Below, one piece after another: positions 28,783 to 39,400 of a DNA stretch of 64,000 nt (its first letter is position 1; every line of letters starts with the position of its first letter). The position numbers and the translations under genes are program-made. The notes under the pieces are model-generated. The model was not told the origin of the DNA, searched no databases, and saw nothing but the letters and a program-made list of their open reading frames with translations. The stretch is from contig NZ_JACLAX010000014.1 in the NCBI RefSeq assembly GCF_014230355.1, positions 20,147 to 84,146 on the forward strand, read 5' to 3'. The stretch is from Novosphingobium piscinae (GTDB lineage: Bacteria > Pseudomonadota > Alphaproteobacteria > Sphingomonadales > Sphingomonadaceae).

Positions 28783-31662
28783 ATGACTACACCCCGTTCG
28801 CTGCGCCAACTGCTGATCGCGGCATTGTGCGCCGGATCCTGCCCGGCGGCCTTCGCCGCTTCGGTTGATCGGATCGACCACGGCGTCATCGTCACGCCCG
28901 ACAGCGGCCCGGCCCAGCGGGTGCGGATCCTCGCCTATGGCGACAACCAGATCCGCGTCACCGCCATCCCGGGCACCGACTGGCGGACCGTGACCGACAG
29001 CCTTGCCGTGGTGGCTCGGCCTGCTGGCGAGCCGCGGATCGAAACCGGGGCGGGTGAGGTCAAGGTCAGCCTGGCCGGGCTGATCGCGCGGGTTTCGCTG
29101 GCCGACGGGCGCGTGAGCATGTCCGACGGATCCGGCCAGCCGCTGGTCGCGGAATCCCCGCGTGCCCCGTTCAAGCCGGTGACGATCGAAGGACAGCCCT
29201 TCTACACGGTGACCCAGCGGTTCAATCCGGGGACCGATGAGGGGTTGTTCGGACTGGGCCAGCACCAGAACGGCATGATGGACTACAACGGGCGCGACGT
29301 GGAGCTCGCGCAGCACAACATGGACATCGCGATCCCGTTCGTGCTCTCGACCCGGGGTTACGGGCTGATGTGGGACAACAACGGGATCAGCCGCTTCGGC
29401 AATCCGCAACCCTACGGCCTTGCCGGGCTGGACGGGTTGACGGTCCGGTCGGGGGGCAAGCCGGGCTGGAAGGCGGACTATTATCTGGGCGACCGGCTGG
29501 CCATATCGCGGCAGGAATCGGCGATCGCCTACGAGTTCATCCGCGACCAGGCCAAGTGGCCGGCCGAGGCCAAGGCCAGGACCCAGGCATCGGGCGAAAG
29601 CGGACAGAATACGGCCGGTGTGGCGCTGGACCGGCAACGGGTGGTGTGGACCGGCGATATCTCCAGTCCCCGCGCCGGAGTGCACCGGTTCCGGCTCTAC
29701 TCGTCGAGCTACGCCAAGGTCTTCGTGAACGGCAAGCCGGTGCTGGAGCGCTGGCGCCAGAACTGGAACCCCTGGGACCATCTGTTCGAGGTGCCATTGC
29801 AGGCCGGCAAACCGGTCACGGTGCGGATCGAATGGGAGCCGAACGCGGGCTACATGGCGCTGCGCCACGCCGATCCGCAGCCTGACGCCGAGCGGCACTC
29901 GCTCACCATGACCTCTGACACGGCCAAAGCGATCGACTACTATGTGGTCGGTGGGGGCACCCCGGACAAGGTCATCGCGAACTATCGCGCCCTCACGGGC
30001 AAGGCATCCATGCTGCCGCAGTGGGTGTTCGGGTTCTGGCAAAGCCGGCAGCGCTACGAGACCCAGGAGCAGCTCCTGCAGGTCGTTCGCGAGTATCGCA
30101 AGCGCGAGATACCGCTCGACAACATCGTGCTCGACTGGCGGTACTGGGTCGATGACCAGTGGGGCAGTCACGAGTTCGACAAGAGCCGCTTTCCCGATCC
30201 CAAGGGCATGGTGGACGAGGTTCACGCCCTGGGCGCCCGGATCATGATCTCGGTCTGGCCCAAGTTCTATCCGAACACGGAGAACGGCAAGGCCCTGGCA
30301 GCGAAGGGCTGGCTCTATCCGGGCAATCTGGCCATGGGCAATCGCGACTGGGTCGGGCCGGGCTATGCCAATACCGACTACGATGCCTATGCCCCGGGCG
30401 CCCGCCAGCTGTACTTCGAGCAGATCAAGACCCGGCTGGTTGACCTCGGCTTCGACGCCTGGTGGCTCGACGCCACCGAACCCGACATCCATTCCAACCT
30501 GTCGATCGACGAACGGATCCGCACCATGGGTCCCACCGCCGCAGGCCCCGCGGCTCCGCTGTTCAACACGTACCCGCTGGTGCATGGCGGCGGCTTCGCC
30601 GACAACCTGCGCGCGGCGCTGCCGGAGGTGCGGCCCTTCATTCTCACCCGCTCCGGCTTCGCCGGATCACAGCGAACGTCATCGGCGGTGTGGTCGGGCG
30701 ACACCGCTGCGCGCTGGGACAACCTGCGCGAACAGATCAGCGCCGGGATCAACACCGGACTGTCCGGCATGCCCTGGTGGACGCACGACATCGGCGGCTT
30801 TGCCGTCGAGGATCGCTACACCCGGCAGGAGCCCGCCCATCAGGCCGAATGGCGCGAGCTGAATCTGCGCTGGTTCCAGTTTGGCGCGTTCACGCCCCTG
30901 TTCCGCAGCCATGGCGAGTTTCCCTTCCGGGAGATCTACGAGATCGCCAAGGATGACGCGCCGATGTACGACGCGATGGTCCACTACACCCGCCTGCGCT
31001 ACCGGTTCCTGCCCTATATCTACTCGGTCGCGGCCGAGACGGCGCTCAATGACAGCACGATGATGCGCGGGCTCGTCATGGACTATCCCGATGACCTCCG
31101 GGCGCGCCGGAGCGACGATGCCTACATGTTCGGACCGGCCCTGCTGGTGGCGCCCGTATCGCGCTTCAAGGCCACGTCCCGCGAGGTCTATCTCCCCCGC
31201 GGTGCCGGATGGTTCGACCTGGACAGCGGGGCCTTCCATCCGGGTGGGCAGACGATCAGCGCGGCCGCCCCGAGGGAGCGGATTCCGGTTTTTGTTCGGG
31301 CCGGATCGATCGTTCCGACCGGCCCCGCCATCCAGACGACCCGGCAGGAAACGGATGGCCCACTGGTGATCCATGTCTATGCCGGGGCCGACGCCAGGTT
31401 CGAGCTCTACGAGGATGATGGCCTGTCGATGGGCTATGCGCGCGGTGAGGCCGCGCGGATCCCGCTGAGCTGGAACGAGGCCAGCCAGACGCTGACGATC
31501 GGTGCGCGCCAGGGGCGGTTCCCGGGCATGGCCGAGAAGCGGGCGATGTCGGTCAGGGTCTACCGTCCGGGCCAGGCCAGTCGGCTCGATCTCGGCGAAA
31601 ACCCGGCGCGCCAGCTGGTCTACAGTGGCCAGGCGGTGACCGTCAGCATGCGCCAGAACTGA
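28783..31662 (+). CDS. Glycoside hydrolase family 31 alpha-xylosidase with PA14 insertion
   Basis: 959 residues: signal peptide, N-terminal beta domain, (beta/alpha)8 barrel, C-terminal beta domains. A PA14-like domain is inserted at about residues 245-370 (VVWTGDISSPRAGVHRF, VFVNGKPVLERW), as in Cellvibrio Xyl31A. Nucleophile Asp563 in WWLDATEPD; acid/base Asp640 in VWSGDTAARWD. The reaction expected is removal of alpha-1,6-xylose from the non-reducing end of xyloglucan oligosaccharides, alternating with GH3 glucosidase. PA14-bearing GH31 proteins of this size are mostly alpha-xylosidases. Ends convergent with GH29. Confidence 0.9.
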   Translation: MTTPRSLRQLLIAALCAGSCPAAFAASVDRIDHGVIVTPDSGPAQRVRILAYGDNQIRVTAIPGTDWRTVTDSLAVVARPAGEPRIETGAGEVKVSLAGLIARVSLADGRVSMSDGSGQPLVAESPRAPFKPVTIEGQPFYTVTQRFNPGTDEGLFGLGQHQNGMMDYNGRDVELAQHNMDIAIPFVLSTRGYGLMWDNNGISRFGNPQPYGLAGLDGLTVRSGGKPGWKADYYLGDRLAISRQESAIAYEFIRDQAKWPAEAKARTQASGESGQNTAGVALDRQRVVWTGDISSPRAGVHRFRLYSSSYAKVFVNGKPVLERWRQNWNPWDHLFEVPLQAGKPVTVRIEWEPNAGYMALRHADPQPDAERHSLTMTSDTAKAIDYYVVGGGTPDKVIANYRALTGKASMLPQWVFGFWQSRQRYETQEQLLQVVREYRKREIPLDNIVLDWRYWVDDQWGSHEFDKSRFPDPKGMVDEVHALGARIMISVWPKFYPNTENGKALAAKGWLYPGNLAMGNRDWVGPGYANTDYDAYAPGARQLYFEQIKTRLVDLGFDAWWLDATEPDIHSNLSIDERIRTMGPTAAGPAAPLFNTYPLVHGGGFADNLRAALPEVRPFILTRSGFAGSQRTSSAVWSGDTAARWDNLREQISAGINTGLSGMPWWTHDIGGFAVEDRYTRQEPAHQAEWRELNLRWFQFGAFTPLFRSHGEFPFREIYEIAKDDAPMYDAMVHYTRLRYRFLPYIYSVAAETALNDSTMMRGLVMDYPDDLRARRSDDAYMFGPALLVAPVSRFKATSREVYLPRGAGWFDLDSGAFHPGGQTISAAAPRERIPVFVRAGSIVPTGPAIQTTRQETDGPLVIHVYAGADARFELYEDDGLSMGYARGEAARIPLSWNEASQTLTIGARQGRFPGMAEKRAMSVRVYRPGQASRLDLGENPARQLVYSGQAVTVSMRQN

Positions 31663-31672
31663 CCGTTCCAAG

Positions 31673-31709
31673 CTGGTCTGGACGGCGCCGGGTCGGCCGT
31701 TCAGACCAG
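31673..31709. terminator. Bidirectional terminator-like stem between GH31 and GH29
   Basis: CTGGTCTGGACGG (31673-31685) pairs with CCGTTCAGACCAG (31697-31709), 12 of 13 positions matching, with an 11-base loop. The right arm includes the GH29 stop codon. No clear T-run on either side. Confidence 0.5.
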
Positions 31710-33320
31710 TCCCCGGCCTTCCAGGCGGATCACCGGCACAATCCGCGGGCCCGCCTTGCGGGGCAGGGTGACGGTCAGGCCGGAGGCGTCCTGCCGCCAG
31801 GTCACGGTTCCCCCGCCCAGCAGGGTCGCCCGTTCGATCACGGCGCCACCCAGGGCCGCCGTGCCCAGCGCAGCGATCCGCACCGGACGTTCGGGCCACG
31901 CCATCAGCGCCGCAAAGACGGCGCCGCCCTTGGTGGTGAAGCGCACATCCTGTTCCGTCATGTGCGCGGCCTGGCTCTCGCCGAACTGCCCGCCGGCTAT
32001 GCGCGTGGGCCCTTCGCCATAGATCCGCCAGGGACGGCTGCCATGGATCATCGTGTCGCCGTGAACCGCCATCCACGCCGTGATGCCGTCGAGCACCCGT
32101 TCCTCTTCGGCATCGATCGTGCCATCGCCGCGCAGGGGGATCGACAGCAGCAGGTTGCCGTTCTTGGACACCGTATCGACCAGGCGCCGGATGACCTGCT
32201 CGGCCGGGACATAGCTCTTGTCGATAAAGCGCTGCCGGTTGTAGTGCCAGTCGCCGATGCAGGTACAGGCCTGCCAGGGCCGGGCGCGCAGGGTTTCAGA
32301 ATAGCCCCGTTCGACATCTTCGACCAGCGCACCTTGCTGGTAATCGGTCAACAGCTTGGCCGTGGCGACCACATCGGCCGTGCCATGCCAGGCCTCCGCC
32401 TGCTGGTAGTAGTGCGCCAGCGCGGTCAGTCCCAGCGGTCCGAAGGGGAGCCCGGCATCGTCAAAATAGACCAGATCCGGACGGTACTGTTCGACCAGGT
32501 CCTGCTGACGCAGCAGCCACTTGGCGGCAAAGGCGAAGTCGGGACCGGGTCCGTGGTCCAGCCAGCGGCCGCCATGCGTCGCATGCCAGTCCGCCATGGC
32601 CTGCGGTGATGCCAGGCCATCCGGTGGAGCCGGATGGCCACCCCCATAGAGTTCCTGGGGGTCGAGGCCGTCCCACCAGGTCCCGGCACCGTCCTCGCGG
32701 CGCAGGCGGAACGCATCGTAGCGCTCGCCTTTGCGTGGTCCCTTGGTGTCATAGCCATAGGCGGTCTGCCACCAGTGCCACGCATGGCTGGTGTGATTGC
32801 TGACCCCGAAGCGCAAGCCCTCGGCCCGAACGGCGCGTTCCCAGGTCCCGACGATATCGCGGCGCGGTCCGACCCGGGTCACATTCCAGGCGTGGTGGCG
32901 GCTGGCGAAGGCATCGAGATTGTCGTGATGGCAGGCCAGTGCCACCATGTACCGGGCGCCAGCCGCCTTGTAGCGCCGCACCAGATAGGCCGGATCCCAG
33001 TTCTCCGCCTTCCAGAGATTTTCGATTTCCAGAAAGCCGCGGTCGGCGGGGTGGCCCCAGGTGCGCAGATGATGCGCGTAGTGGGGATGGTCCTCGACAT
33101 ACATCAGGCGACCGTACCAGTCGCCCTGTTCGGGGACGCACTGCGCGCTCCAGTGGGCCCAGATGCCGAAGCGGGCTTCGCGGAACCAACCGGGCACCTG
33201 CCAGCGGCTCCGCAGCGACGTCCAGTCAGGCGAGATGGTCGCTCGTGCCGGACGCGTCAGGCCCAGCAGGGTGGCCGTCGCGCTGGCACCCAGCACGCCG
33301 CGACGATTCCAGCTGGTCAT
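31701..33320 (-). CDS. Glycoside hydrolase family 29 alpha-L-fucosidase
   Basis: 539 residues. Tat-like leader (WNRRGVLGASATATLLG) then a GH29 catalytic barrel: WFREARFGIWAHW, GARYMVALACHHDN, FGVSNHTSHAWHW, and LVYFDDAGLPFG with the nucleophile at Asp287 or Asp288; C-terminal beta sandwich. Removes alpha-L-fucose, here presumably the alpha-1,2-fucose on galactosylated xyloglucan side chains. Xyloglucan loci of other bacteria often use GH95 for this step. ATG 33320 overlaps the stop of halogenase 1 by four bases, so it is translated with the halogenase genes. Start of the frame before this ATG lies in the preceding gene. Confidence 0.87.
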   Translation of the reverse strand: MTSWNRRGVLGASATATLLGLTRPARATISPDWTSLRSRWQVPGWFREARFGIWAHWSAQCVPEQGDWYGRLMYVEDHPHYAHHLRTWGHPADRGFLEIENLWKAENWDPAYLVRRYKAAGARYMVALACHHDNLDAFASRHHAWNVTRVGPRRDIVGTWERAVRAEGLRFGVSNHTSHAWHWWQTAYGYDTKGPRKGERYDAFRLRREDGAGTWWDGLDPQELYGGGHPAPPDGLASPQAMADWHATHGGRWLDHGPGPDFAFAAKWLLRQQDLVEQYRPDLVYFDDAGLPFGPLGLTALAHYYQQAEAWHGTADVVATAKLLTDYQQGALVEDVERGYSETLRARPWQACTCIGDWHYNRQRFIDKSYVPAEQVIRRLVDTVSKNGNLLLSIPLRGDGTIDAEEERVLDGITAWMAVHGDTMIHGSRPWRIYGEGPTRIAGGQFGESQAAHMTEQDVRFTTKGGAVFAALMAWPERPVRIAALGTAALGGAVIERATLLGGGTVTWRQDASGLTVTLPRKAGPRIVPVIRLEGRGLV

Positions 33321-34843
33321 GCGCCGGCGATCAGCTGATCGGCACGGCAGTGCTGGTTGATCCACGCCGACTGGAGCGGCATGCCAGCCGCGGCCTCGGC
33401 CATGACCTTCCGCATGGCCCGCAAAATGGCCTCAAGCTCGCGCGGGGGGACCATGTTCGTCAGCGGATCGAAGCCGCTCGGCTCGATCCCCTGGCCCAGC
33501 ATCACGGCCAGCCAGCTCGCTTCCTGGAACAGGTCCTGACCGCGTTCGATCAACCGGCCATTGGCCCGGAACATCGCCAGCTTGTCGGCCAGGCTGTCGG
33601 GGATCGGCATGGTGCGGCAGTAGTCCCAGAACGGCGTCCCGGTTCGTTCGGTGGCATGGTAATGCAGCACCAGAAAATCGCGCACACGCTCGAACTCATG
33701 GATCGCGATGCGGTTGTACTCGGCCTCTGGCAAAGGCCCGAAACTGGTGTCGGGGAACCAGCTGAGCAGCTTGATGATCCCGGTCTGGATCAAGTGGATG
33801 CTGGTGGATTCGAGCGGTTCGAGAAAGCCGCTGGCGAGCCCCAGGGCGACGCAGTTCTTGTGCCAGAACTTCGCTCTGCGGCCGGTGGTGAAGCGGATCA
33901 GGCGGGGATCGGCCATGGCCGGACCGTCCAGGTTGCTCAGCAGGATGTCCGCTGCCTCATCGTCCGACAGGTGGTCGCCGCAGTAGACCAGCCCGTTGCC
34001 TGTGCGATGCTGCAGCGGGATGCGCCATTGCCAGCCTGCGGAGCGCGCGGTCGACCGGGTATAGGGCACGTCGTCCAGCCGCACGCCACTTGGCACCGCC
34101 AGCGCGCGGTTACAGGGCAGATGGGCCGACCAGTCGACGAATGGCACCTTCAGGGCATCGCCCAGCAACAGGCTCCGCAGCCCGGTGCAATCGATGAACA
34201 GCTCGCCGCGGATCGTGCCGCCATCCTCCAGCGTGAGCGAGGTGATCCGCCCGCTTTCGGCATCGAGGTTTACCGCGGCGATCTTGCCCTCGCGCCGGAC
34301 CACACCCATGCCTTCGGCATGACGCCGCAGAAACGCGGCATAGCGCGCGGCGTCGAAATGGTAGGCATAGGACAGCGTCGTGAACACCGCCGGATCGCCC
34401 GGGCGAGGCGGCCTGAACCGGCCGCCCATGGCGGCGAGCGTGGTCAGCGAGTAGTCCGACAGCGGCTCCGGTGCCCCCAGCTGGCGCGCCCGCAACCAGT
34501 GCTGGTGGAACGGCGACATCGCGAAGTCGTCGCCAAAGCGGCCGAAGGGGTGGAAATAGCGATGGCCCTCCCGCAGCCAGTCGACGAACTCGATCCCCAG
34601 CTTGAAGGTCGCGCCGGTCTCGCGGACGAAGGTCGCCTCGTCGATCCCGAGGATCTGGTTGAACTGCTGGATCGGGGGAATCGTCGCCTCGCCAACCCCG
34701 ACGATGCCGATCTCGTCGGATTCGACCAGCGTGATCTGGCAGCGTTCAGGGTTGTGCGCGCGGGCGAGCGCAGCGGCGGCCATCCAGCCTGCGCTGCCAC
34801 CGCCCGCGATCACGATCGACCGGATCGAGGTATCTGCGTTCAT
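33317..34843 (-). CDS. Flavin-dependent tryptophan-halogenase family protein 1
   Basis: 508 residues with every landmark of flavin-dependent halogenases: GGGSAGWMAA FAD motif at about 13, catalytic Lys81 in GATFKLGIEF, WQWRIPLQHR (the WxWxIP signature), and LEPLESTSIHLI with the conserved Glu. Such enzymes use FADH2, O2 and halide to halogenate indole or tryptophan; members near TonB receptors brominate indoles in vitro, but their natural role is unknown. Its ATG overlaps the stop of halogenase 2 and its stop overlaps the GH29 start, so it is translated as part of the fucosidase/receptor operon. No flavin reductase or indole gene is adjacent. Confidence 0.88.
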   Translation of the reverse strand: MNADTSIRSIVIAGGGSAGWMAAAALARAHNPERCQITLVESDEIGIVGVGEATIPPIQQFNQILGIDEATFVRETGATFKLGIEFVDWLREGHRYFHPFGRFGDDFAMSPFHQHWLRARQLGAPEPLSDYSLTTLAAMGGRFRPPRPGDPAVFTTLSYAYHFDAARYAAFLRRHAEGMGVVRREGKIAAVNLDAESGRITSLTLEDGGTIRGELFIDCTGLRSLLLGDALKVPFVDWSAHLPCNRALAVPSGVRLDDVPYTRSTARSAGWQWRIPLQHRTGNGLVYCGDHLSDDEAADILLSNLDGPAMADPRLIRFTTGRRAKFWHKNCVALGLASGFLEPLESTSIHLIQTGIIKLLSWFPDTSFGPLPEAEYNRIAIHEFERVRDFLVLHYHATERTGTPFWDYCRTMPIPDSLADKLAMFRANGRLIERGQDLFQEASWLAVMLGQGIEPSGFDPLTNMVPPRELEAILRAMRKVMAEAAAGMPLQSAWINQHCRADQLIAGA

Positions 34844-36339
34844 GTCGGCATCCTGCAATTCCGGTCGATGTAGTATTGGTGGAGGGGCATGGCATCGGCC
34901 GCCTCTGCGATGGCTGCGCGCCGGCGTTGCATCAGGGCCGTCAGCTGTTCCGGAGACAGGCGGTCCACGATCGGATCATGGCGCCGGGGGATCAGCCCGT
35001 TGCCCAGCAGGACCGCGACCCAGCTCGGCTCCTGGTGGGATTCTTCGCTGAGCAGCGGCACGCGGCCACAGGCCTGCCAAACCTCGAGCTTGTGCGCCAG
35101 GCTATCCGGGATGGCCATGCCGCGGCAATAGTCCCAGAGCGGTTCCTCGCGCTGCGACGGGTGGTAATGTGCGATCAGGAAATCGCGGATCCGGGCGAAT
35201 TCGTTGGCGGTGACGCGGTTGTATTCCGCGGCGATGGCCGGGTCGAAGGTGCGGTCGGGCAGGAACTCTATCAGCCGCGCGATCGCGGTCTGGATCAGCT
35301 GGATCGAGGTGGATTCCAGCGGCTCCATGAATCCTGCCGCCAGACCGACGGCGAGGCAGTTGCGGTTCCAGAACTTGCGCCGGTGTCCGGTGGTGAAGCG
35401 CAGCACCCGGGGCTCGGCCAGCGGCTGGCCGCAGAGATTGGCGAGCAGGACGTCGCGGGCCCGTTCGTCGCTGGTGAAACGGCTCGAATAGACATAGCCG
35501 TTGCCCTCACGATGTTGCAGCGGGATCCGCCACTGCCAGCCTGCCTCGAGCGCGGTCGAGCGGGTGAAGGGATTGGGTGGTCCGGCCAGGCTGGTCGGCA
35601 CCACCACCGCCCGGTCCGCGGGAAGCCAGTGCGACCAGTCAACATAGCCGGTCTTGAGCGCCTGCTCGATCAACAGACCCTGGAAACCCGAACAATCGAC
35701 GAAGAAGTCGCCGCTGACCTCCACTCCGCCACTGGTCGTGACGCTCTGGATGAAGCCGGTGTCCCCCGACAGCGCCACATCGACGATGCGCCCCTCGATC
35801 CGCTTTACGCCGGCCTGCTCCGCATAGGTCCGCAGCTTGCGGGCGTAGAGCGCGGCGTCGAAATGGAAGGCGTAGCGGTAGGGCGCCGAGAAGAGGTCAT
35901 CGTCGTTTGCGGCGAACCGCCCGCGCCGCGCCGCGGCATAGGGAAACGACCAGTCGTCGATCGGTTCCAGATCACCCAGTTGGCGCAGGCGCAGCCAGTG
36001 GTGATGGGGTGACACACCGTCGATCGGTTCGCCAAAATCGCCAAAACCGTGGAAGTGGACCGCGCCGGGCCGGCCCCAGCCGACGAATTCGATCCCCAGC
36101 TTGAAGGTGCCATGCGTCTCGGCCACGAACTGGCGCTCGTCGAAGCCCAGCAAGGCGTTGAAGTGCCGGATCAACGGGACCGTGGCTTCGCCGACGCCGA
36201 CCGTTCCGATGTCCTCGGATTCCACCAGGGTGATCGAGGTCTGGGGGGGTGGCAGGAAACGCGACAGGACTGCCGCCGCCATCCAGCCGGCCGTACCTCC
36301 GCCAACAACGACAATGGAGCGCAGGGCGCGGTCGGACAT
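34840..36339 (-). CDS. Flavin-dependent tryptophan-halogenase family protein 2
   Basis: 499 residues, a diverged paralogue of its neighbour. FAD motif VVGGGTAGWMAA, catalytic Lys80 in GTFKLGIEF, WQWRIPLQHR, and MEPLESTSIQLI are all intact. Positioned 76 bases downstream of the large TonB-dependent receptor gene on the same strand and coupled to halogenase 1. Start ATG 36339; an upstream in-frame TTG is less likely. Tandem halogenase-like genes beside such receptors recur in Caulobacter, Xanthomonas and sphingomonads. Function within polysaccharide use is unexplained. Confidence 0.88.
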   Translation of the reverse strand: MSDRALRSIVVVGGGTAGWMAAAVLSRFLPPPQTSITLVESEDIGTVGVGEATVPLIRHFNALLGFDERQFVAETHGTFKLGIEFVGWGRPGAVHFHGFGDFGEPIDGVSPHHHWLRLRQLGDLEPIDDWSFPYAAARRGRFAANDDDLFSAPYRYAFHFDAALYARKLRTYAEQAGVKRIEGRIVDVALSGDTGFIQSVTTSGGVEVSGDFFVDCSGFQGLLIEQALKTGYVDWSHWLPADRAVVVPTSLAGPPNPFTRSTALEAGWQWRIPLQHREGNGYVYSSRFTSDERARDVLLANLCGQPLAEPRVLRFTTGHRRKFWNRNCLAVGLAAGFMEPLESTSIQLIQTAIARLIEFLPDRTFDPAIAAEYNRVTANEFARIRDFLIAHYHPSQREEPLWDYCRGMAIPDSLAHKLEVWQACGRVPLLSEESHQEPSWVAVLLGNGLIPRRHDPIVDRLSPEQLTALMQRRRAAIAEAADAMPLHQYYIDRNCRMPT

Positions 36340-36415
36340 CACCAAGTTCTATCGCGTCACACGGGATGCACAAGAGCGACCGGGGCAGCGCATGGCGGCG
36401 CTGCCCCGGATCGGT

Positions 36416-39400
36416 TCAGAACCGGGTGCGGACCAGGAAGGCAATCCGTCGGTCCGTATCTGTCCAGCTGTAGGGCGTGGCCAGCGCCGACCCACCCACA
36501 TCGAGCTTTGTGCGCGAATTGAGGAGGTTGGTGGCCTGGACGCCGATCTTCACATTCGCAGTGAGCGAATAGATCAGCGAGCCGTCGAGCTGCCCGAAGG
36601 CATTGGACCAGACGGGCGCGTTGAGGTTCGCGGCCGAGGTGGTGAGCAGGTAGCGCGACCGCCAGTTGTAGGCCAGGCGGAACGAGACCCCGTACTTCTC
36701 GTAAAGGGCCGCCACGTTGAAGGAGTACTTCGACAGACCTTCGAGCGGCAGGGTCGGGTCGTTGGCACCGGCCCGCTGGTTCGAATCCAGGGTGTTCACC
36801 GCCGTGTTGCGACCACCGGAGGAGTCCACGAAGGTAAAGTTGCCCTGCAGACCAAGCCCGCTGAGCGCCCCCGGCAGGAAGTCGTAGAACTGCTGATAGG
36901 CCAGTTCCACGCCCTTGATGGTGCCCTCGTCGCCGTTCATGTTGCGGGTCACGTCGAAGGACACGGTCTTGCCGTTGCGCGTGTAGGTCTCCGTGCTCAC
37001 GCCGGCAAAGATGTAGTCCTTCACGCTCTTGAAGAAGGCCGCGACGCTGAGCGAGTTGGACGATCCCCAGTAGTACTCCCAGGACAGGTCGAGCTGGGTC
37101 GACTTGGTGGGCTTCAGGTAGGGGTTGCCGCCGGTTCCGGTCCGCGCGCCGGCCACGGCCGGGGTGTAGCCATCCGGGGCAAAGCTGAAGCTCAGCGTGT
37201 TGAACGGCACCATTTGCTGGAAGCTGGGCCTGACCATCGCCTGGCCTGCCGCAAAGCGAAGCAGCATGTTGTTCTGCAACGCGAACCGGAGGTTCAGCGT
37301 CGGCAGCACGTCGGTGTAGCTGTTGCGATAGACATAGTCCTGGGCGCTGTTGCCCGCGGTGAAGGCAATGGCATCGGCCAAAGGCTGGCACGCCGTGGGA
37401 TTGGTGGGATTGGCCGTCTGGCACTGGGTGAGCGAAGCACCCTGCAGCGGGCTGACAATCAGCTTGCCGATGGCGGAATTGTCGGTGCGCACAATGCGGA
37501 CCCCGATGTTCCCGTCGAACGCGCCAACCGGGCTCTCTTCGGTGCCGAAGCGCAGCAGCGCATAGCCGGCATAGGTCCGTTCGCGCTGGATGCTCGTACC
37601 GGCCGAGACGTTGTCTGCGCCCGGCACAGCCGTGTCATAGGCGGCCTCGGTCAGCGGGGTCCATCCCCAGCCGGACGTGAGGGTGCTCCTCAGATAGCTG
37701 TAGGCGTTGGCCGTGCCGTTGCTGACCAGCGCATCGGAGGCGAACCAGCCACCGCTGGGCATGGCGATCTTGCCGCGCAGGAAGTTGTCGTAGGTGAACA
37801 GGTTGGCCTGGCTGGGGAGCCCGGGATTGGCCGGCGAACCCGTCTGGTTGAGATAGACCGGAGCGCCGCCGCCGCTGCCCCAGAACTGCTGGCTGAGCAG
37901 CCCCCAGTTCCAGCCGGTCTGACGCGTGACGGCCTCCTTGTCGGTCGCCCGGGCGCCGACGCGCAGGCTCTTGAAAAAGCTGCCTTCCGAGAACTTGTAC
38001 TCAAGGTCGGCGCGTTGCGCCCAAGACCCGGCGGTGTTGTGCTCGATGTGGTCCATCGCGGCCGCCCACCAGTAGTTGGCCGGATTGCTGAGGGCTGCGC
38101 CGTTCTCCTTGACGCTCATCGACGGCGAGGAGTCGTTGAGATCGAAGATGAAATCGGGGCGGTTCGCGTTGAAGAAGCCGGGCTGCACACCGAACTGGGT
38201 GAAGGCGGTCATGCTCAGGACGTTCGCTTCCGAGGTGATGCGCTGCACGTCGGCCGTCACCGTGATCCGGTCAGTCGGAGACCAGTCGACCCGCGCCGAG
38301 AAGTCCCGGGTGATCTTGTCCTGGCTGCCGAAACGGGTGTTGAAGTCCATGTTCGCGTTCTGGTTCGTACCGGAAAGCAGGACGTTACGGCTGTCGAACT
38401 GATAGGTGGCGCTGGTTGACGGCAGGCCGAAGGCGCCCGCGGCATGCTCCATATCGCGCGGCGAGGCCTTGGCGATGAAGGCCTCGAAGGTGAACAGCGT
38501 GCCGCCCACGGTGCGCAGCTGCACCGATCCGTCGAAGGAGGTGCGCTTCTGCTCCCAGTCGATCCGGCGATAGCCCATGCCGGAGGGCACGTAATAGGTC
38601 TGCCCTGCTCGCATGTTGCCAATCGGCGCAAAGGTGCCGGTTGGCTGGGTCCCGTTGACCGGGTCGGCGATTCTGATGCCGGCATAGGTACCGGTCTGGA
38701 GGCTGTCCGTGCGGTTGCCGATGTTGCCGATGCTGCCGGACAGCAGGACACCGAGCTCGGTGCCGTTCAGGTCCCATGCCTTGCTCAGCAGGGCGTTGCC
38801 CGACCAGTAGCCCTTCTTGCGCAGATCGGCATAGTTGTAATCGCCCGATGCCGCGAACACCGTCTTCATCGTGTCGAGCGGCTTGCGCGTGCGCAGGTTG
38901 ACCAGGCCGCCGACGCCACCCTCGATCATGTCGGCCGACGGGTTCTTGTAGACATCAACCCCGGCGAGAAGATCGGCCGAGACGTCCTCGAAGCCGAGCG
39001 AACGGCCGTTGTTGGCCGAAAAGATGTCGCGGCCGTTGAATTCGCTGCGCACCCACGACAGGCCACGGATGAAGACACCGCCGCCTTCAGCGGCAAGGCG
39101 GGCCGGGTCGCGGTTCTCGTTGGTGCGCTGCAGGGTCACGCCGGGGATCCGCTGCAAGGCTTCCGAGACCGAACGGTCGGGCAGGGCGCCGATGTCGGCT
39201 GCCGAAATCGAATCGACGATCACCTCGGCATTGCGCTTGGTTTCGCGCGCATTGGTCAGCGACTGACGGATGCCGCTGACCACGATGGCCGGCGCTTCCT
39301 CGCCATCGTCCTGCGCGTCGGTGGCGGCAGGGGCCGCGGCCTGCGCCAGGACCGCCGAGCTCGACAGCGTCATGGCCAGCGCAGACGCTCCCGCCAGAAG

